36,361 nt of DNA from an uncultured Lachnospiraceae bacterium (GTDB taxonomy: Bacteria > Bacillota > Clostridia > Lachnospirales > Lachnospiraceae): positions 1 through 36,361 of the forward strand of contig CANRGB010000019.1 of NCBI GenBank assembly GCA_947630005.1, in the 5' to 3' direction. The translations under genes and the position numbers were made by a program. The notes beneath the pieces were generated by a model. The model was given only the letters and a program-made list of their open reading frames with translations. It made no database searches and was not told the DNA's origin. This document shows, in pieces, positions 26,856 through 35,730 of the stretch. Position 1 is the first letter of the stretch, and each line of letters begins with the position of its first letter.

Positions 26856-28679
26856 TCATCGGCCGAATTCATACGGCAGATCAATGTACTGCGCCTTCGG
26901 CTTCCGGTAAAACCAGGCGTTCTTCTCTTGCAGCAAAGAAATTCTCAGCACATACTTCCCTTCCGCGTTCCGGGGGAGCCTGACATACAGGTCCATAAGG
27001 GTTTCCTCCCCGGGCGCGAGATCCCGCGTCAGATTCGTATGGATTCCCGCTGCGACGGCCTTATCCGGGTTCTCCTCCTTAAACCAGCGGCAGGACAGGC
27101 AGACCGCCCCGCTTCCGTCCGGATTCCTGTCTTTTGACCAGCGGACGCCGGAAGTGTTTTTGACCCGCACCGTATACAGATCATAGTCCTCCGTAAAGAG
27201 CTTCGTGAGCCTTCCTTTTGCCAGCTTCTTCCTTTCCACGCCGGCAATCTCCAGCTCACAGCCAAATTCTTTCAGCAGTTCGGCCGGTTCTTCCGCCACA
27301 TCGGCCCTCGTGCTGTATCGGAAATCCAGCACTCTTCTCTGAAATCCGCTGTACTCCTTCACGCCCAGAGCGATACAGGCGGCCGCGAGCAGAAACATAA
27401 AAATCCTGTCCGCCGCAAAAACGCGCGAAAATCCGGATCCGCGCGAAGGCAGGACAAAGGAGACGGCGCCCGCGCAAAACGAACGGACACGCCCGGAACC
27501 GCCGGCCGGAACAGCTCCGGATCCTGAACCGGAACCCGCGGACAGATCCCGAACCAGAGTCGCCGGGCGCGTCTCCGCCAGCATAAGCGGCAGGAGTCCG
27601 TACAGAATAGAGATTCCTTTCAGATATCCGGACCAGTGGGACATGACGGTAGGGCCGAACGAAGATACCAGAATGATATACGGGACAAACGTCCAGTAAA
27701 AAGGATTCTTTTTCCCCAGAATCACAGAATGCAGGAGCGCATAGACGACCGTGACGCCGTACAGAAGCAGACTGAACAGCTCCGCCAGGTTCCGGCTCTC
27801 CCAGGCCTTTCCCAGATATTCCGCCCAGCTTTTCATATACCCGCCCTGCACGCCGGCGGCCTCGGCCATGGGCATGACTCCGAAATGAACCGTCACATAG
27901 GCGTACCAGAGGATAAAGATGATCCCCGGAAAGGCAAATTTAAACAGCAGCTTGTAATCCAGCCGTCTCAGAGAGAACCCGTTTCCTTTCAGCTCGCGAA
28001 ACAGCTGCAGGCAGAACAGCAGAAACGCAGGCAGAATAAACGCTTCCCGCGTCAGACAGCCCAGCGTCATCGCGGCGCTGTATCCGCTGTATTTCTTCTG
28101 AAGCGCCAGAATCAGCGCGGTCAGAACCAGCGCGTCCGCGGCGCAGTCCGGCAGAAGATGCCGCATGGTGACAAGCGTCCCCGACGCCAGGATCCACATC
28201 AGCGTCCACAGCCCTGAGCATCCTTTCTCGTTGAGATAGACGGACATCACATAGGCCGCGATGCCGATCAGAATAACGCTCGTCAGCACATAAACCGGAA
28301 CCGTCACCATCTTCTGCAGAAAAACAAGCGAGACGATCTTTGCCAGAAACGGAAACCCGATCCTCTGATACCGGTAAGAAGGCGAATCTATATGTTCCGC
28401 GGTATCTTTCTGTCCCAGAAGATCATTCGATATGGAATAATAGAACTGTCCATCCCATCCTCCCTGCTCCTTCCCCGCGTCAAACAGCGGCTCCATCTGC
28501 AGTTCCCTGTGCATCTCCTCCGGTATCCCGAACACATGGGAGGACAGAGGAAGCCAGTCCCAGTTTCCGCCAAGCGACATCCCGACGTACCGCGTGACCG
28601 AAAGCAGCAGAAGAACCGCTGACGCTGCCGCAAACAGAAGATTTTTCCCGTGTGTCATTCTCTTTTTCTCAGCTTTCAT
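26856..28679 (-). CDS. Polytopic membrane protein, GT-C-like, surface glycopolymer context
   Basis: Multiple TM segments with WDGQFYYSISNDLLG...YRYQRIGFPFLAKIVSL near the N-terminus, extracytoplasmic C-terminal domain. Confidence 0.7.
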   Translation of the reverse strand: MKAEKKRMTHGKNLLFAAASAVLLLLSVTRYVGMSLGGNWDWLPLSSHVFGIPEEMHRELQMEPLFDAGKEQGGWDGQFYYSISNDLLGQKDTAEHIDSPSYRYQRIGFPFLAKIVSLVFLQKMVTVPVYVLTSVILIGIAAYVMSVYLNEKGCSGLWTLMWILASGTLVTMRHLLPDCAADALVLTALILALQKKYSGYSAAMTLGCLTREAFILPAFLLFCLQLFRELKGNGFSLRRLDYKLLFKFAFPGIIFILWYAYVTVHFGVMPMAEAAGVQGGYMKSWAEYLGKAWESRNLAELFSLLLYGVTVVYALLHSVILGKKNPFYWTFVPYIILVSSFGPTVMSHWSGYLKGISILYGLLPLMLAETRPATLVRDLSAGSGSGSGAVPAGGSGRVRSFCAGAVSFVLPSRGSGFSRVFAADRIFMFLLAAACIALGVKEYSGFQRRVLDFRYSTRADVAEEPAELLKEFGCELEIAGVERKKLAKGRLTKLFTEDYDLYTVRVKNTSGVRWSKDRNPDGSGAVCLSCRWFKEENPDKAVAAGIHTNLTRDLAPGEETLMDLYVRLPRNAEGKYVLRISLLQEKNAWFYRKPKAQYIDLPYEFGR

Positions 28680-28706
28680 GCGGCTTTCTTCCTCCTGCCC
28701 GGGACA

Positions 28707-29300
28707 TCATGCCATCCACTTTTCTATGTTGTACGCTTTTGTGCAGACCGCGTCAAAAAAGATTCCCTGCTCTTTCAGCCATTGTCTGTACGGTTCCAGT
28801 TTTTCCTGCTGCCCTTCCAGTTCCGGCGAGACCAGACACAGCCGGTATCCCAGCGCCTTTAATTCGCGGTAACTTTCCGGATCGATCGGCAGCCTGGTAA
28901 AACAGTCCACCCAGACCCAGCCGGCTTTCCCGGCCATATTTCGGATCGTATCCAGTCCCTCATACTCGGAAAAACGCAGCGCGACCCTGTGTTCCCCCAG
29001 ATCCGTCAGCAGCTTAATCATCGGGAAACTGGAATCCAGGAAAAAATAACGCGATATCTTGTATTTTTCCAGCAGTTCCATCGCTTTGTGCTCGATCCGC
29101 TCGCTTTTGATGTTCAGGATCATGGTCCCGTGACGGTATTTCTTCAGATATTCTTCAAAATCCTCCCCGCGCTCAAACGGATTGTGCGCCAGATAGATCC
29201 TTCCTTCAAAGTCGTCCCTCAGATCAACCTCCACGCCGTAAGCCGGATTCAGCGTCTCCAGTTCGGCGGCCGTATTGACTCTGTGCGCGATAAATTCCAT
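28707..29300 (-). CDS. Glycerophosphodiester phosphodiesterase-like TIM-barrel protein
   Basis: MEFIAHRVNT, YGVEVDLRDDFEGRIYLAHNPF, ILNIKSE resemble GDPD HR/ExD/H motifs. TAATG overlap with the upstream GT2. Confidence 0.5.
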   Translation of the reverse strand: MEFIAHRVNTAAELETLNPAYGVEVDLRDDFEGRIYLAHNPFERGEDFEEYLKKYRHGTMILNIKSERIEHKAMELLEKYKISRYFFLDSSFPMIKLLTDLGEHRVALRFSEYEGLDTIRNMAGKAGWVWVDCFTRLPIDPESYRELKALGYRLCLVSPELEGQQEKLEPYRQWLKEQGIFFDAVCTKAYNIEKWMA

Positions 29301-30004
29301 TATCTGATCCCCGCTTTCTTTAATTTTACACTGAAAGAGAATGTCCTCTTGATAAATTTCCATTTCCCCGCAAGGCCGGTATTCCAGTGCGAGCTCCCGT
29401 GGATCCTCGGCGGGAACAAAACGTCAAACCGGACGAGCTCCAGTCCGCGGATCTGCGCCATATACAGCGCGTAGAGATCCAGCGCGAAATCAGACGGAGG
29501 ACTCTCCCAGGTATCAAAAAATTCTCTTGAAAAAATATTCGGCTGCGCGTTAACGTCAGACAGGCGCTTTTTAAGGTACAGCGTCTCAAAAACGCCCATT
29601 CCGACGGTAAAAAACCGGTCGAACAGTCCCCGTCCCTTCCGGTTCCCCTTCACATACAGCCGCCTGTCCCATCCGCGTTCTTCCAGAATGTGATAGGCCT
29701 TCAGCACATCGGAGGGATCCGTCTGCATATCCGCGTGCGTCCATCCGACAAAAGTCCCCTCCGCCTCCTTTAACCCCTGCAGGATTCCGTAGCCGTACCC
29801 CTGATTTTCCGGCACCAGAACGGTCCTCGCAAACGGAAATCCGGGCAGCAGCCTTTCCAGGACGGCCGCGCTTCCATCCGTCGACCCGTTGTTGACCAGA
29901 ATGACCTCCAGGTCTTCCTCCCGGATCACTTCCCGGAATTTCTCAAGGATCAGCGGAATATTTTCTTCCTCATTGTAACAGGGAATCACAATCGACAGCT
30001 GCAT
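29300..30004 (-). CDS. Family 2 glycosyltransferase
   Basis: MQLSIVIPCYNEEENIPLILEKF...VNNGSTDGS...GWTHADMQTDPSD. GGGAGGG RBS. Confidence 0.9.
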   Translation of the reverse strand: MQLSIVIPCYNEEENIPLILEKFREVIREEDLEVILVNNGSTDGSAAVLERLLPGFPFARTVLVPENQGYGYGILQGLKEAEGTFVGWTHADMQTDPSDVLKAYHILEERGWDRRLYVKGNRKGRGLFDRFFTVGMGVFETLYLKKRLSDVNAQPNIFSREFFDTWESPPSDFALDLYALYMAQIRGLELVRFDVLFPPRIHGSSHWNTGLAGKWKFIKRTFSFSVKLKKAGIR

Positions 30005-30021
30005 AAACATCCCTCCCAGAC

Positions 30022-30405
30022 TTATTTTCTGAATACAAAATACTTCTGTCCCAGAAAATTCAATACTGTGCTGACTCCTGTCGCGCACAAAAATCCGAAC
30101 AGCTCAGCCGGAAACAGCAGCAGAACCGCGTGGTTGATCATCGAATTGATCAGCGACGTGCAGGAATACAGCAGAATATAACGGATGATCTCTGCCTTTG
30201 AAAAAGCCGCGCTCTCAAAGGTCCACAGCTTGTTGATGACAAATCCCACGGCCGCGCCGCACGCGAACGAGATCATCTTCGCAAGATCCATGCCGATCCC
30301 CGCCGCCATCAGCAGATGATACATCAGATAATCGACAGCTACCGCGCTTCCTCCGCCAAAAAGAAAGCGCACGAGTTCCTTCTTTTTTATTCTGCTCACT
30401 TTCAT
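30022..30405 (-). CDS. GtrA-family membrane protein
   Basis: VRFLFGGGSAVAVDYLMYHLL...FACGAAVGFVINKLWTFES...GQKYFVF. Confidence 0.88.
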   Translation of the reverse strand: MKVSRIKKKELVRFLFGGGSAVAVDYLMYHLLMAAGIGMDLAKMISFACGAAVGFVINKLWTFESAAFSKAEIIRYILLYSCTSLINSMINHAVLLLFPAELFGFLCATGVSTVLNFLGQKYFVFRK

Positions 30406-30420
30406 ACGAAACCCCCGTGA

Positions 30421-32511
30421 TCACAGATCCCCCCGCAGGCGTCTGCTGACCAGAAGCAGCACCACCACGGCCAGAATTCCGTGAAGATTGTCCTTTACAT
30501 TCAGCGGATAACCGATGATCTCATCCAGATGAGGAATGATCTCGTCCGCGATGTCGGCGATCGGGATCGTGTTTTCCTCCATATCGCCTCCCTCAAAGAT
30601 CACCGACTGCATTCTCAGATTTTCATCATAATCATAAGAGACGCCGATCCCGTAACCTTCCACTCTCTGAATCAGAGGCTCCAGATCGATCTCCATATCC
30701 AGCGTGATCTTCAGGGAAAGTTTTAACGTATGGTTTTCCTCCATACAGTCGGACAGACTCTTGTCAAAATACGATACGATCAGATCCGCGTATTTTTTCT
30801 GCGGGTAAATATACCGCTCCGCATCCTCACGGCGCTCCCGGATCTGTTTCAGCGTCTCCTCTTTATCATAGCCTCTCTCGGATGTATCCCGGCGGATTTT
30901 CCACCAGCGCCGCAGAGTCTCGTCGGTATCCATGTAAACTTTTACGTCAAGATTCCTCCGGATCTGCGGCAGATACAGCGCGTGCAGCCCGCACAGCAGG
31001 ATGTACGGCCTGTTTCTTATCTTCTTCTGCCTTGTAAAACGTCCGGTGCCGTGATCGTAATCCATCCGCACGATGCTCTCGCCGTTTTTCAGCTTCATCA
31101 GATCCTGAGCCTGACGGTACAGATAGTTCGACTTGGGATTCAGCTGCGTAAAATACTCCCACATCGCGTTTCCGCGCTCCCATTTGTGATCCCCGTCCCC
31201 TTCTATGAACAGAAGATTTTTCCTGCCGAATATCTCTTCCGCCATAGCGGTAAACGTGCTTTTTCCGCTCGCGCTGTCCCCCGCGACGCCGATCGTGAAC
31301 GGCCGGTTCCTCCTCTGGTAGAGAGAATTGCTCAGCACGCCGAACTGATACATCATATAGATGGAATACAGCATCACGGATGTCATCAGCGTAAACGTGC
31401 CGTTTACGATCAGCTCATTTTCCGTCTTCATCCATGTCAGATTTTCCCTCAAAAAGTACAGGTCCACATACGACGCGCGGTGCGCGATCAGGAAATACAG
31501 CAGATACGCGGCGTTCAGCGCGGCATAGATCGCCACGTTCTTATACTGATCCGTCCTCACATCAATAAAAAATATCGTGATAAAAGGAACGATCCACACG
31601 TACCATCCGGGCATCGGAGGGATCAGAACCAGAAAGACGGAAAACAGAATGCCGCACAGACTGTAAAACAGGTCGTTGTTGACCTTTCCGATGGCAAACA
31701 TCTTCATGTAGATCAAAAAGACCGCCATGATCGGAATATAGATCCTGACATTCGGGAAATCAAAGGTGATCCTGGTCAGCACCGCCTGCTCGCTGTTCAG
31801 CAGGACATTGTTCAGAAATCCCTCCCCCCAGAACGGGATTATGACAAGAACCACGAGCACGCAGGGAAGCAGCGTCAGGACAACCGCCCGGAGCCAGCCG
31901 TCCCGCTTGGCTATAAACAGCAGAAGCATCGGCAGCAGAGCCAGTATATGAAACTTGCAGGCGAGCGCCGCCGCTATCAGAATCACATAGCGCAGATCGC
32001 TCCGGTATCTGGGAACTGTCAGATACAGCAGGGCCCCCGTCAGAAGCGTAGTGGGAATGATATCCAGCTGTCCGTGCATATAAGTCGAATAGATCACGAT
32101 CGGGGATGCAAAGTACAATATTGCAATATGTTTCCGTTTCTGAGGAAACATCCGCATCAGCCAGTACATTCCGAGAAAGTCAAACAGCAGGTTCGGCAGT
32201 TTGAACAGAACATTCTGCAAAAACAGATTCCCGCCGGATAAGCGGGAAAGAATTCCTCCAAAACTCTCGAACAGCAGCATCAGAGGCGGATATGGAAACA
32301 GATCCGGCACATTTCTGAAAAATTCATACGGATTTATGAGATTCCCTTTTGAGATCTGCTCCAGAAATCCGCCGATAAAGCGCATAAACAGGCTGTTCTG
32401 ATAACCGGAAGAAAACAGCCCCATAAGCGTGATCTTCAGAACCGCCATGACCGCGATAAATATATGGAAACGGTGTTCCAGAATACAGCTCTTATCCCAT
32501 CTGGCTCTCAT
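30421..32511 (-). CDS. Fusion: GT-C-like polytopic glycosyltransferase plus phosphoribulokinase/uridine kinase-like P-loop domain and C-terminal TM
   Basis: About 400 aa of TM segments (FPYPPLMLLFESFGG..., ILYFASPIVIYSTYMHGQLDIIPT), then TIGVAGDSASGKSTF, RMDYDHGTGRFT, YILLCGLHALYLPQIRRNLDVKVYMDTDE. Confidence 0.85.
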   Translation of the reverse strand: MRARWDKSCILEHRFHIFIAVMAVLKITLMGLFSSGYQNSLFMRFIGGFLEQISKGNLINPYEFFRNVPDLFPYPPLMLLFESFGGILSRLSGGNLFLQNVLFKLPNLLFDFLGMYWLMRMFPQKRKHIAILYFASPIVIYSTYMHGQLDIIPTTLLTGALLYLTVPRYRSDLRYVILIAAALACKFHILALLPMLLLFIAKRDGWLRAVVLTLLPCVLVVLVIIPFWGEGFLNNVLLNSEQAVLTRITFDFPNVRIYIPIMAVFLIYMKMFAIGKVNNDLFYSLCGILFSVFLVLIPPMPGWYVWIVPFITIFFIDVRTDQYKNVAIYAALNAAYLLYFLIAHRASYVDLYFLRENLTWMKTENELIVNGTFTLMTSVMLYSIYMMYQFGVLSNSLYQRRNRPFTIGVAGDSASGKSTFTAMAEEIFGRKNLLFIEGDGDHKWERGNAMWEYFTQLNPKSNYLYRQAQDLMKLKNGESIVRMDYDHGTGRFTRQKKIRNRPYILLCGLHALYLPQIRRNLDVKVYMDTDETLRRWWKIRRDTSERGYDKEETLKQIRERREDAERYIYPQKKYADLIVSYFDKSLSDCMEENHTLKLSLKITLDMEIDLEPLIQRVEGYGIGVSYDYDENLRMQSVIFEGGDMEENTIPIADIADEIIPHLDEIIGYPLNVKDNLHGILAVVVLLLVSRRLRGDL

Positions 32512-34190
32512 TCACTTATCTGACACCTTTCATCCTGCAGGAAACGCTCCCAGTAGCGGATCGTCTGCATATAATTCTCATAATCCTCCGGCGTCCCCCA
32601 GCCGATATAGCGGCCGATCTCAAACACTTTCGCCCGATATCCCAGCGCAAGCACATGCCGGACGACTTCATCCACATAGAACTCGCCGTTGATCCGGTCA
32701 TTCTCCGCGATCATCTTCTGAGCGGCCCGCACGAAGATGCTCCCTTCCCGGAACCAGAACGTCGCCACCACCGCGTGATCTTTCATCGGGTTTTCCGAGA
32801 CCGCCTTCTTGATCGAAAGCCCTGTTATCGTATTCTCCTCATCCGCTATCATCCAGCCGTACGCGTCCGGATTGATCAGCACCGACTCATTGTTCCTGTA
32901 AGTGAATACAAGACAGTCCGCCTGCTGCTTTTCCCGTTCAAACCGGTCCGCGTCAAAAATCATCCCGTTGTCGCAGCCCGCGATAAGCAGTTCCTGCGCG
33001 TTGTCGATCCTGTCCCGCGCGAGCAGACAGGTACAGGCCTGCCCCTCGGTCAGCCGGTCGGTCGTCAGAAAACCGGCGTTCGGAAATTCGTTTCGGATCG
33101 CCTGCTCCACGCCGTCCCTTTTGTGGAAATCCCGGTCGATAAACGTCACATTCGCGCCGCCGGCCTCGACGCCGGGCAGATCAAGAACCGCGCAGACGAC
33201 CATCGGAAGCTCTCTTCCCGTCCGCCGGTCGATCGTCGGGATTGCCGGCTTATGGACCGTATATCCTTTCTCCGAAAAACGTTTTCCTTCCCCGGCCATT
33301 GGTATGATAATATTCATTTTCCGCCGTGTCCTCCCTTCTCCGGGCATCTGTCGGTGTGCTTTCCAAGCCTTTTGCCCGGCATCACTTTCAGCCTTTTCTC
33401 CCGGTGTGCGTTCCCGTGCAAAGCCGCGCACAACTCCGGTCCAGAACAGATATTCCTGCAGATCCTCCGGCGTTCCCCACTGGCAGAACTGTTCCACGTT
33501 GGTCGGAACCCAGACGCGCAGTCCGTCCGCGACCATGAAATTATAGGGCAGGCTCGCGTAGTATTCCCCGTTCAGGGTTTCCCCGCTGTCGACCAGCTTC
33601 CGGCAGTATTTTTTCAGAAGCGCCCCGCTCCGGAAATAATAGACACCCGGCGAATGTTTCGCCTTCATCTTATCCTTCTCAAAAGAGTATTTTTCCCGGA
33701 TCTCGATCAGATTGTCCTGCTCGTCCGTCAGGCAGGAAGCATAGACATTTTTCGCCGGAATCAGATTGGGATGAAATCCCGTGTAGCACGGGACGCAGCC
33801 CTCGCACTCTCTTTTTGCGACTTCTCGCTTAAACGCCTGCCAGTTCCAGTACATATAAAAATCACAGTAATTGATGATGCAGGGAACCTCATCTTCTATC
33901 CGGCCGGCCGCCCTCAGGACATCATAGACCGGTCCCTTTTTCACCCAGTCATCGATCCCGAAAATCTCCGCCGAGGGCGCCGTCTCCTTCAGAAGCGTTC
34001 TCATATACGGAATCGTATCGAGATGCTCTTTCCTGCAGACAAACAGAATATCCTTCTCCCCCGGATACATGCCGTCGATAATCCACTGAATGACCGGCTT
34101 TCCCTGCACCCGGATAAACGGCTTTAATTCCTTATAGCCCGCCGCCGTAAATCTCGAACCATAGCCGGTCATCGGTATAATTATTTTCAT
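32508..34190 (-). CDS. Tandem-domain sugar nucleotidyltransferase (two NTP-transferase domains)
   Basis: MKIIIPMTGYGSRFTAAGYKELKPFI and, after a charged linker, MNIIIPMAGEGKRFSEKGYTVHKPAIP; both end in WGTPED. Confidence 0.9.
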   Translation of the reverse strand: MKIIIPMTGYGSRFTAAGYKELKPFIRVQGKPVIQWIIDGMYPGEKDILFVCRKEHLDTIPYMRTLLKETAPSAEIFGIDDWVKKGPVYDVLRAAGRIEDEVPCIINYCDFYMYWNWQAFKREVAKRECEGCVPCYTGFHPNLIPAKNVYASCLTDEQDNLIEIREKYSFEKDKMKAKHSPGVYYFRSGALLKKYCRKLVDSGETLNGEYYASLPYNFMVADGLRVWVPTNVEQFCQWGTPEDLQEYLFWTGVVRGFARERTPGEKAESDAGQKAWKAHRQMPGEGRTRRKMNIIIPMAGEGKRFSEKGYTVHKPAIPTIDRRTGRELPMVVCAVLDLPGVEAGGANVTFIDRDFHKRDGVEQAIRNEFPNAGFLTTDRLTEGQACTCLLARDRIDNAQELLIAGCDNGMIFDADRFEREKQQADCLVFTYRNNESVLINPDAYGWMIADEENTITGLSIKKAVSENPMKDHAVVATFWFREGSIFVRAAQKMIAENDRINGEFYVDEVVRHVLALGYRAKVFEIGRYIGWGTPEDYENYMQTIRYWERFLQDERCQISE

Positions 34191-34199
34191 ATGTCTTTC

Positions 34200-35294
34200 C
34201 TACTTCATCTCCCTGCGGTATTTCTCAGCGTCCCAGCCCAGCAGAAAATTCTGTTCCGGTTCCGAAAGCGTCTCCATGGAAAACCCCCGGTTCCCGGCCG
34301 CGGCCTGTGCGCTGAAAGCCAGAACACTCTCGATCTCTCGCGCCTTTCTGACGCTCATCGCCCGGATAAACAGATTTTCCCCGTCCTCAATCAGAACCGG
34401 CATCCCGTACCGGCCGGCGTGCGCCCGCAGTTTCTCCTCAAAATTCTTTTCATCATACAGAAACGGCTGTCTTCCGCAGAACACAACGCAGTCCGGGCAG
34501 ATCCGGTACTCCCAGAGCGTATTCCCGTATTCCCGGTAAGCGTCCAGAACCGTCTTATTTTCCGCCTTTACGACGATCTTTCCGCCGTCCGCACCGAATT
34601 TTTCAAACATCCGGAAAATCTCATATCCTCTTCGGTACGCACCGCAGTCCAGTCCCGTATAGTCCTCAATCTTTCTGCAGACTTCCTCCGTCGTCCTGAT
34701 CACCGCTTCCGCCGTGTCTCCGCTTACTACAAGTCCGTGATTCTTCAGGAAAATCACCGGCATCCCGCCGGAAAAATCCCCGGCCGCGGCCCTGTCCCGA
34801 AAAGCCCGGTAATAAATACCGGCCAGCTCGATCCCCGGCGTCCCGTAGCCGACCGTCACGGCGTCCGGAAACAGGCGGCTCAGCTCCTCCATTCCTCCCG
34901 TCCGCGCCGTCAGCACATTGACCGCCGTGCTGTGTACATGCAGAGTCACCGTGCCTGTGACCGCATGCAGGAATGTCTCGATCGACGGGCGCCCGCCCGA
35001 AAGCAGAGCCCTATCCAGCAGTTCGTCCGCCGGACAGACCTCTTCCCCTCTCTGCAGCGCGTCCATATAGACTGTCACCAGGGAATAATCCACCACCGAA
35101 TATCCGGTCTCCTCCGTGACGTCCGCGAGCTGCACGCCTGACGATTTGATCAGCATCCTCGAACCGTCCAGCTTGACCGAAGTATTCCCTCCGCCGGCCT
35201 GCACCAGATCCTCCCGCATGCCGGCGTACCTGGAGACGCAAACCAGTTCTTTTTTCCTGTCTGTATATTCAGAAATATGGCTCAGTTCTTCCAT
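34200..35294 (-). CDS. Class II aldolase/adducin-family protein
   Basis: AGGGNTSVKLDGSRMLIKSSGVQL, TLHVHSTAVNVL, VIFLKNHGLVVSGDT. Confidence 0.88.
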   Translation of the reverse strand: MEELSHISEYTDRKKELVCVSRYAGMREDLVQAGGGNTSVKLDGSRMLIKSSGVQLADVTEETGYSVVDYSLVTVYMDALQRGEEVCPADELLDRALLSGGRPSIETFLHAVTGTVTLHVHSTAVNVLTARTGGMEELSRLFPDAVTVGYGTPGIELAGIYYRAFRDRAAAGDFSGGMPVIFLKNHGLVVSGDTAEAVIRTTEEVCRKIEDYTGLDCGAYRRGYEIFRMFEKFGADGGKIVVKAENKTVLDAYREYGNTLWEYRICPDCVVFCGRQPFLYDEKNFEEKLRAHAGRYGMPVLIEDGENLFIRAMSVRKAREIESVLAFSAQAAAGNRGFSMETLSEPEQNFLLGWDAEKYRREMK

Positions 35295-35350
35295 TTTACC
35301 TCTTTTCTGCCGCGGCACGGACAAAAAACATCCCTGTCAGCAAATCCGCG

Positions 35351-35460
35351 CCGCATTCGGCAGACTCTTTCATCAATAAATTCCGTACCGTATCCGACAG
35401 GCTCTTTCATCAGTAAGTCCATACCGCATCCGACAGACCCTTTTGTCATTAATGTAACCA
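35351..35460. repeat. Three degenerate 36-37 bp direct repeats upstream of pyrG
   Basis: Units begin CCGCATTCGGCAGACTCTTTCATCA (35351), CCGTATCCGACAGGCTCTTTCATCA (35388), CCGCATCCGACAGACCCTTTTGTCA (35424). Confidence 0.75.
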
Positions 35461-35632
35461 TAATACTCAGAATTTATTTGTTTGTCAATCTCCGCAAAAA
35501 CCTGTCCATGCGCGGCAATTTTCAGACGGATGTCTCAAAATCCCGAAGACCGCGGTGCAAAATGCCGCGCCCGGTTCGAAAACATTTCGCCTTCCGAATC
35601 AAAAAAAGATAGCGTTCGCATCTGAATCGATG

Positions 35633-35638
35633 TATAAT
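35633..35638 (+). promoter_or_regulatory. Candidate -10 box (TATAAT) for pyrG
   Basis: Consensus TATAAT about 90 nt upstream of the pyrG ATG; no strong -35 identified. Confidence 0.35.
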
Positions 35639-35730
35639 ATCCCGGTTATTACAAAAAGCTATCGGCGGCATCCGGCAGGAAAATTTTCCGGAACCCGCAT
35701 TTTTCACGGCACAATATGAGGAGGAGAATT

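Noticed and set aside
30730-32241. 503-aa plus-strand ORF
   Set aside because: Exactly antisense to the GT-C/kinase fusion; His/Arg/Gln-rich shadow translation.
32655-34127. 490-aa plus-strand ORF
   Set aside because: Antisense to the tandem nucleotidyltransferase; no domain signature.
35351-35460. Possible CRISPR array
   Set aside because: Units are contiguous and degenerate, with no spacers and no cas genes.
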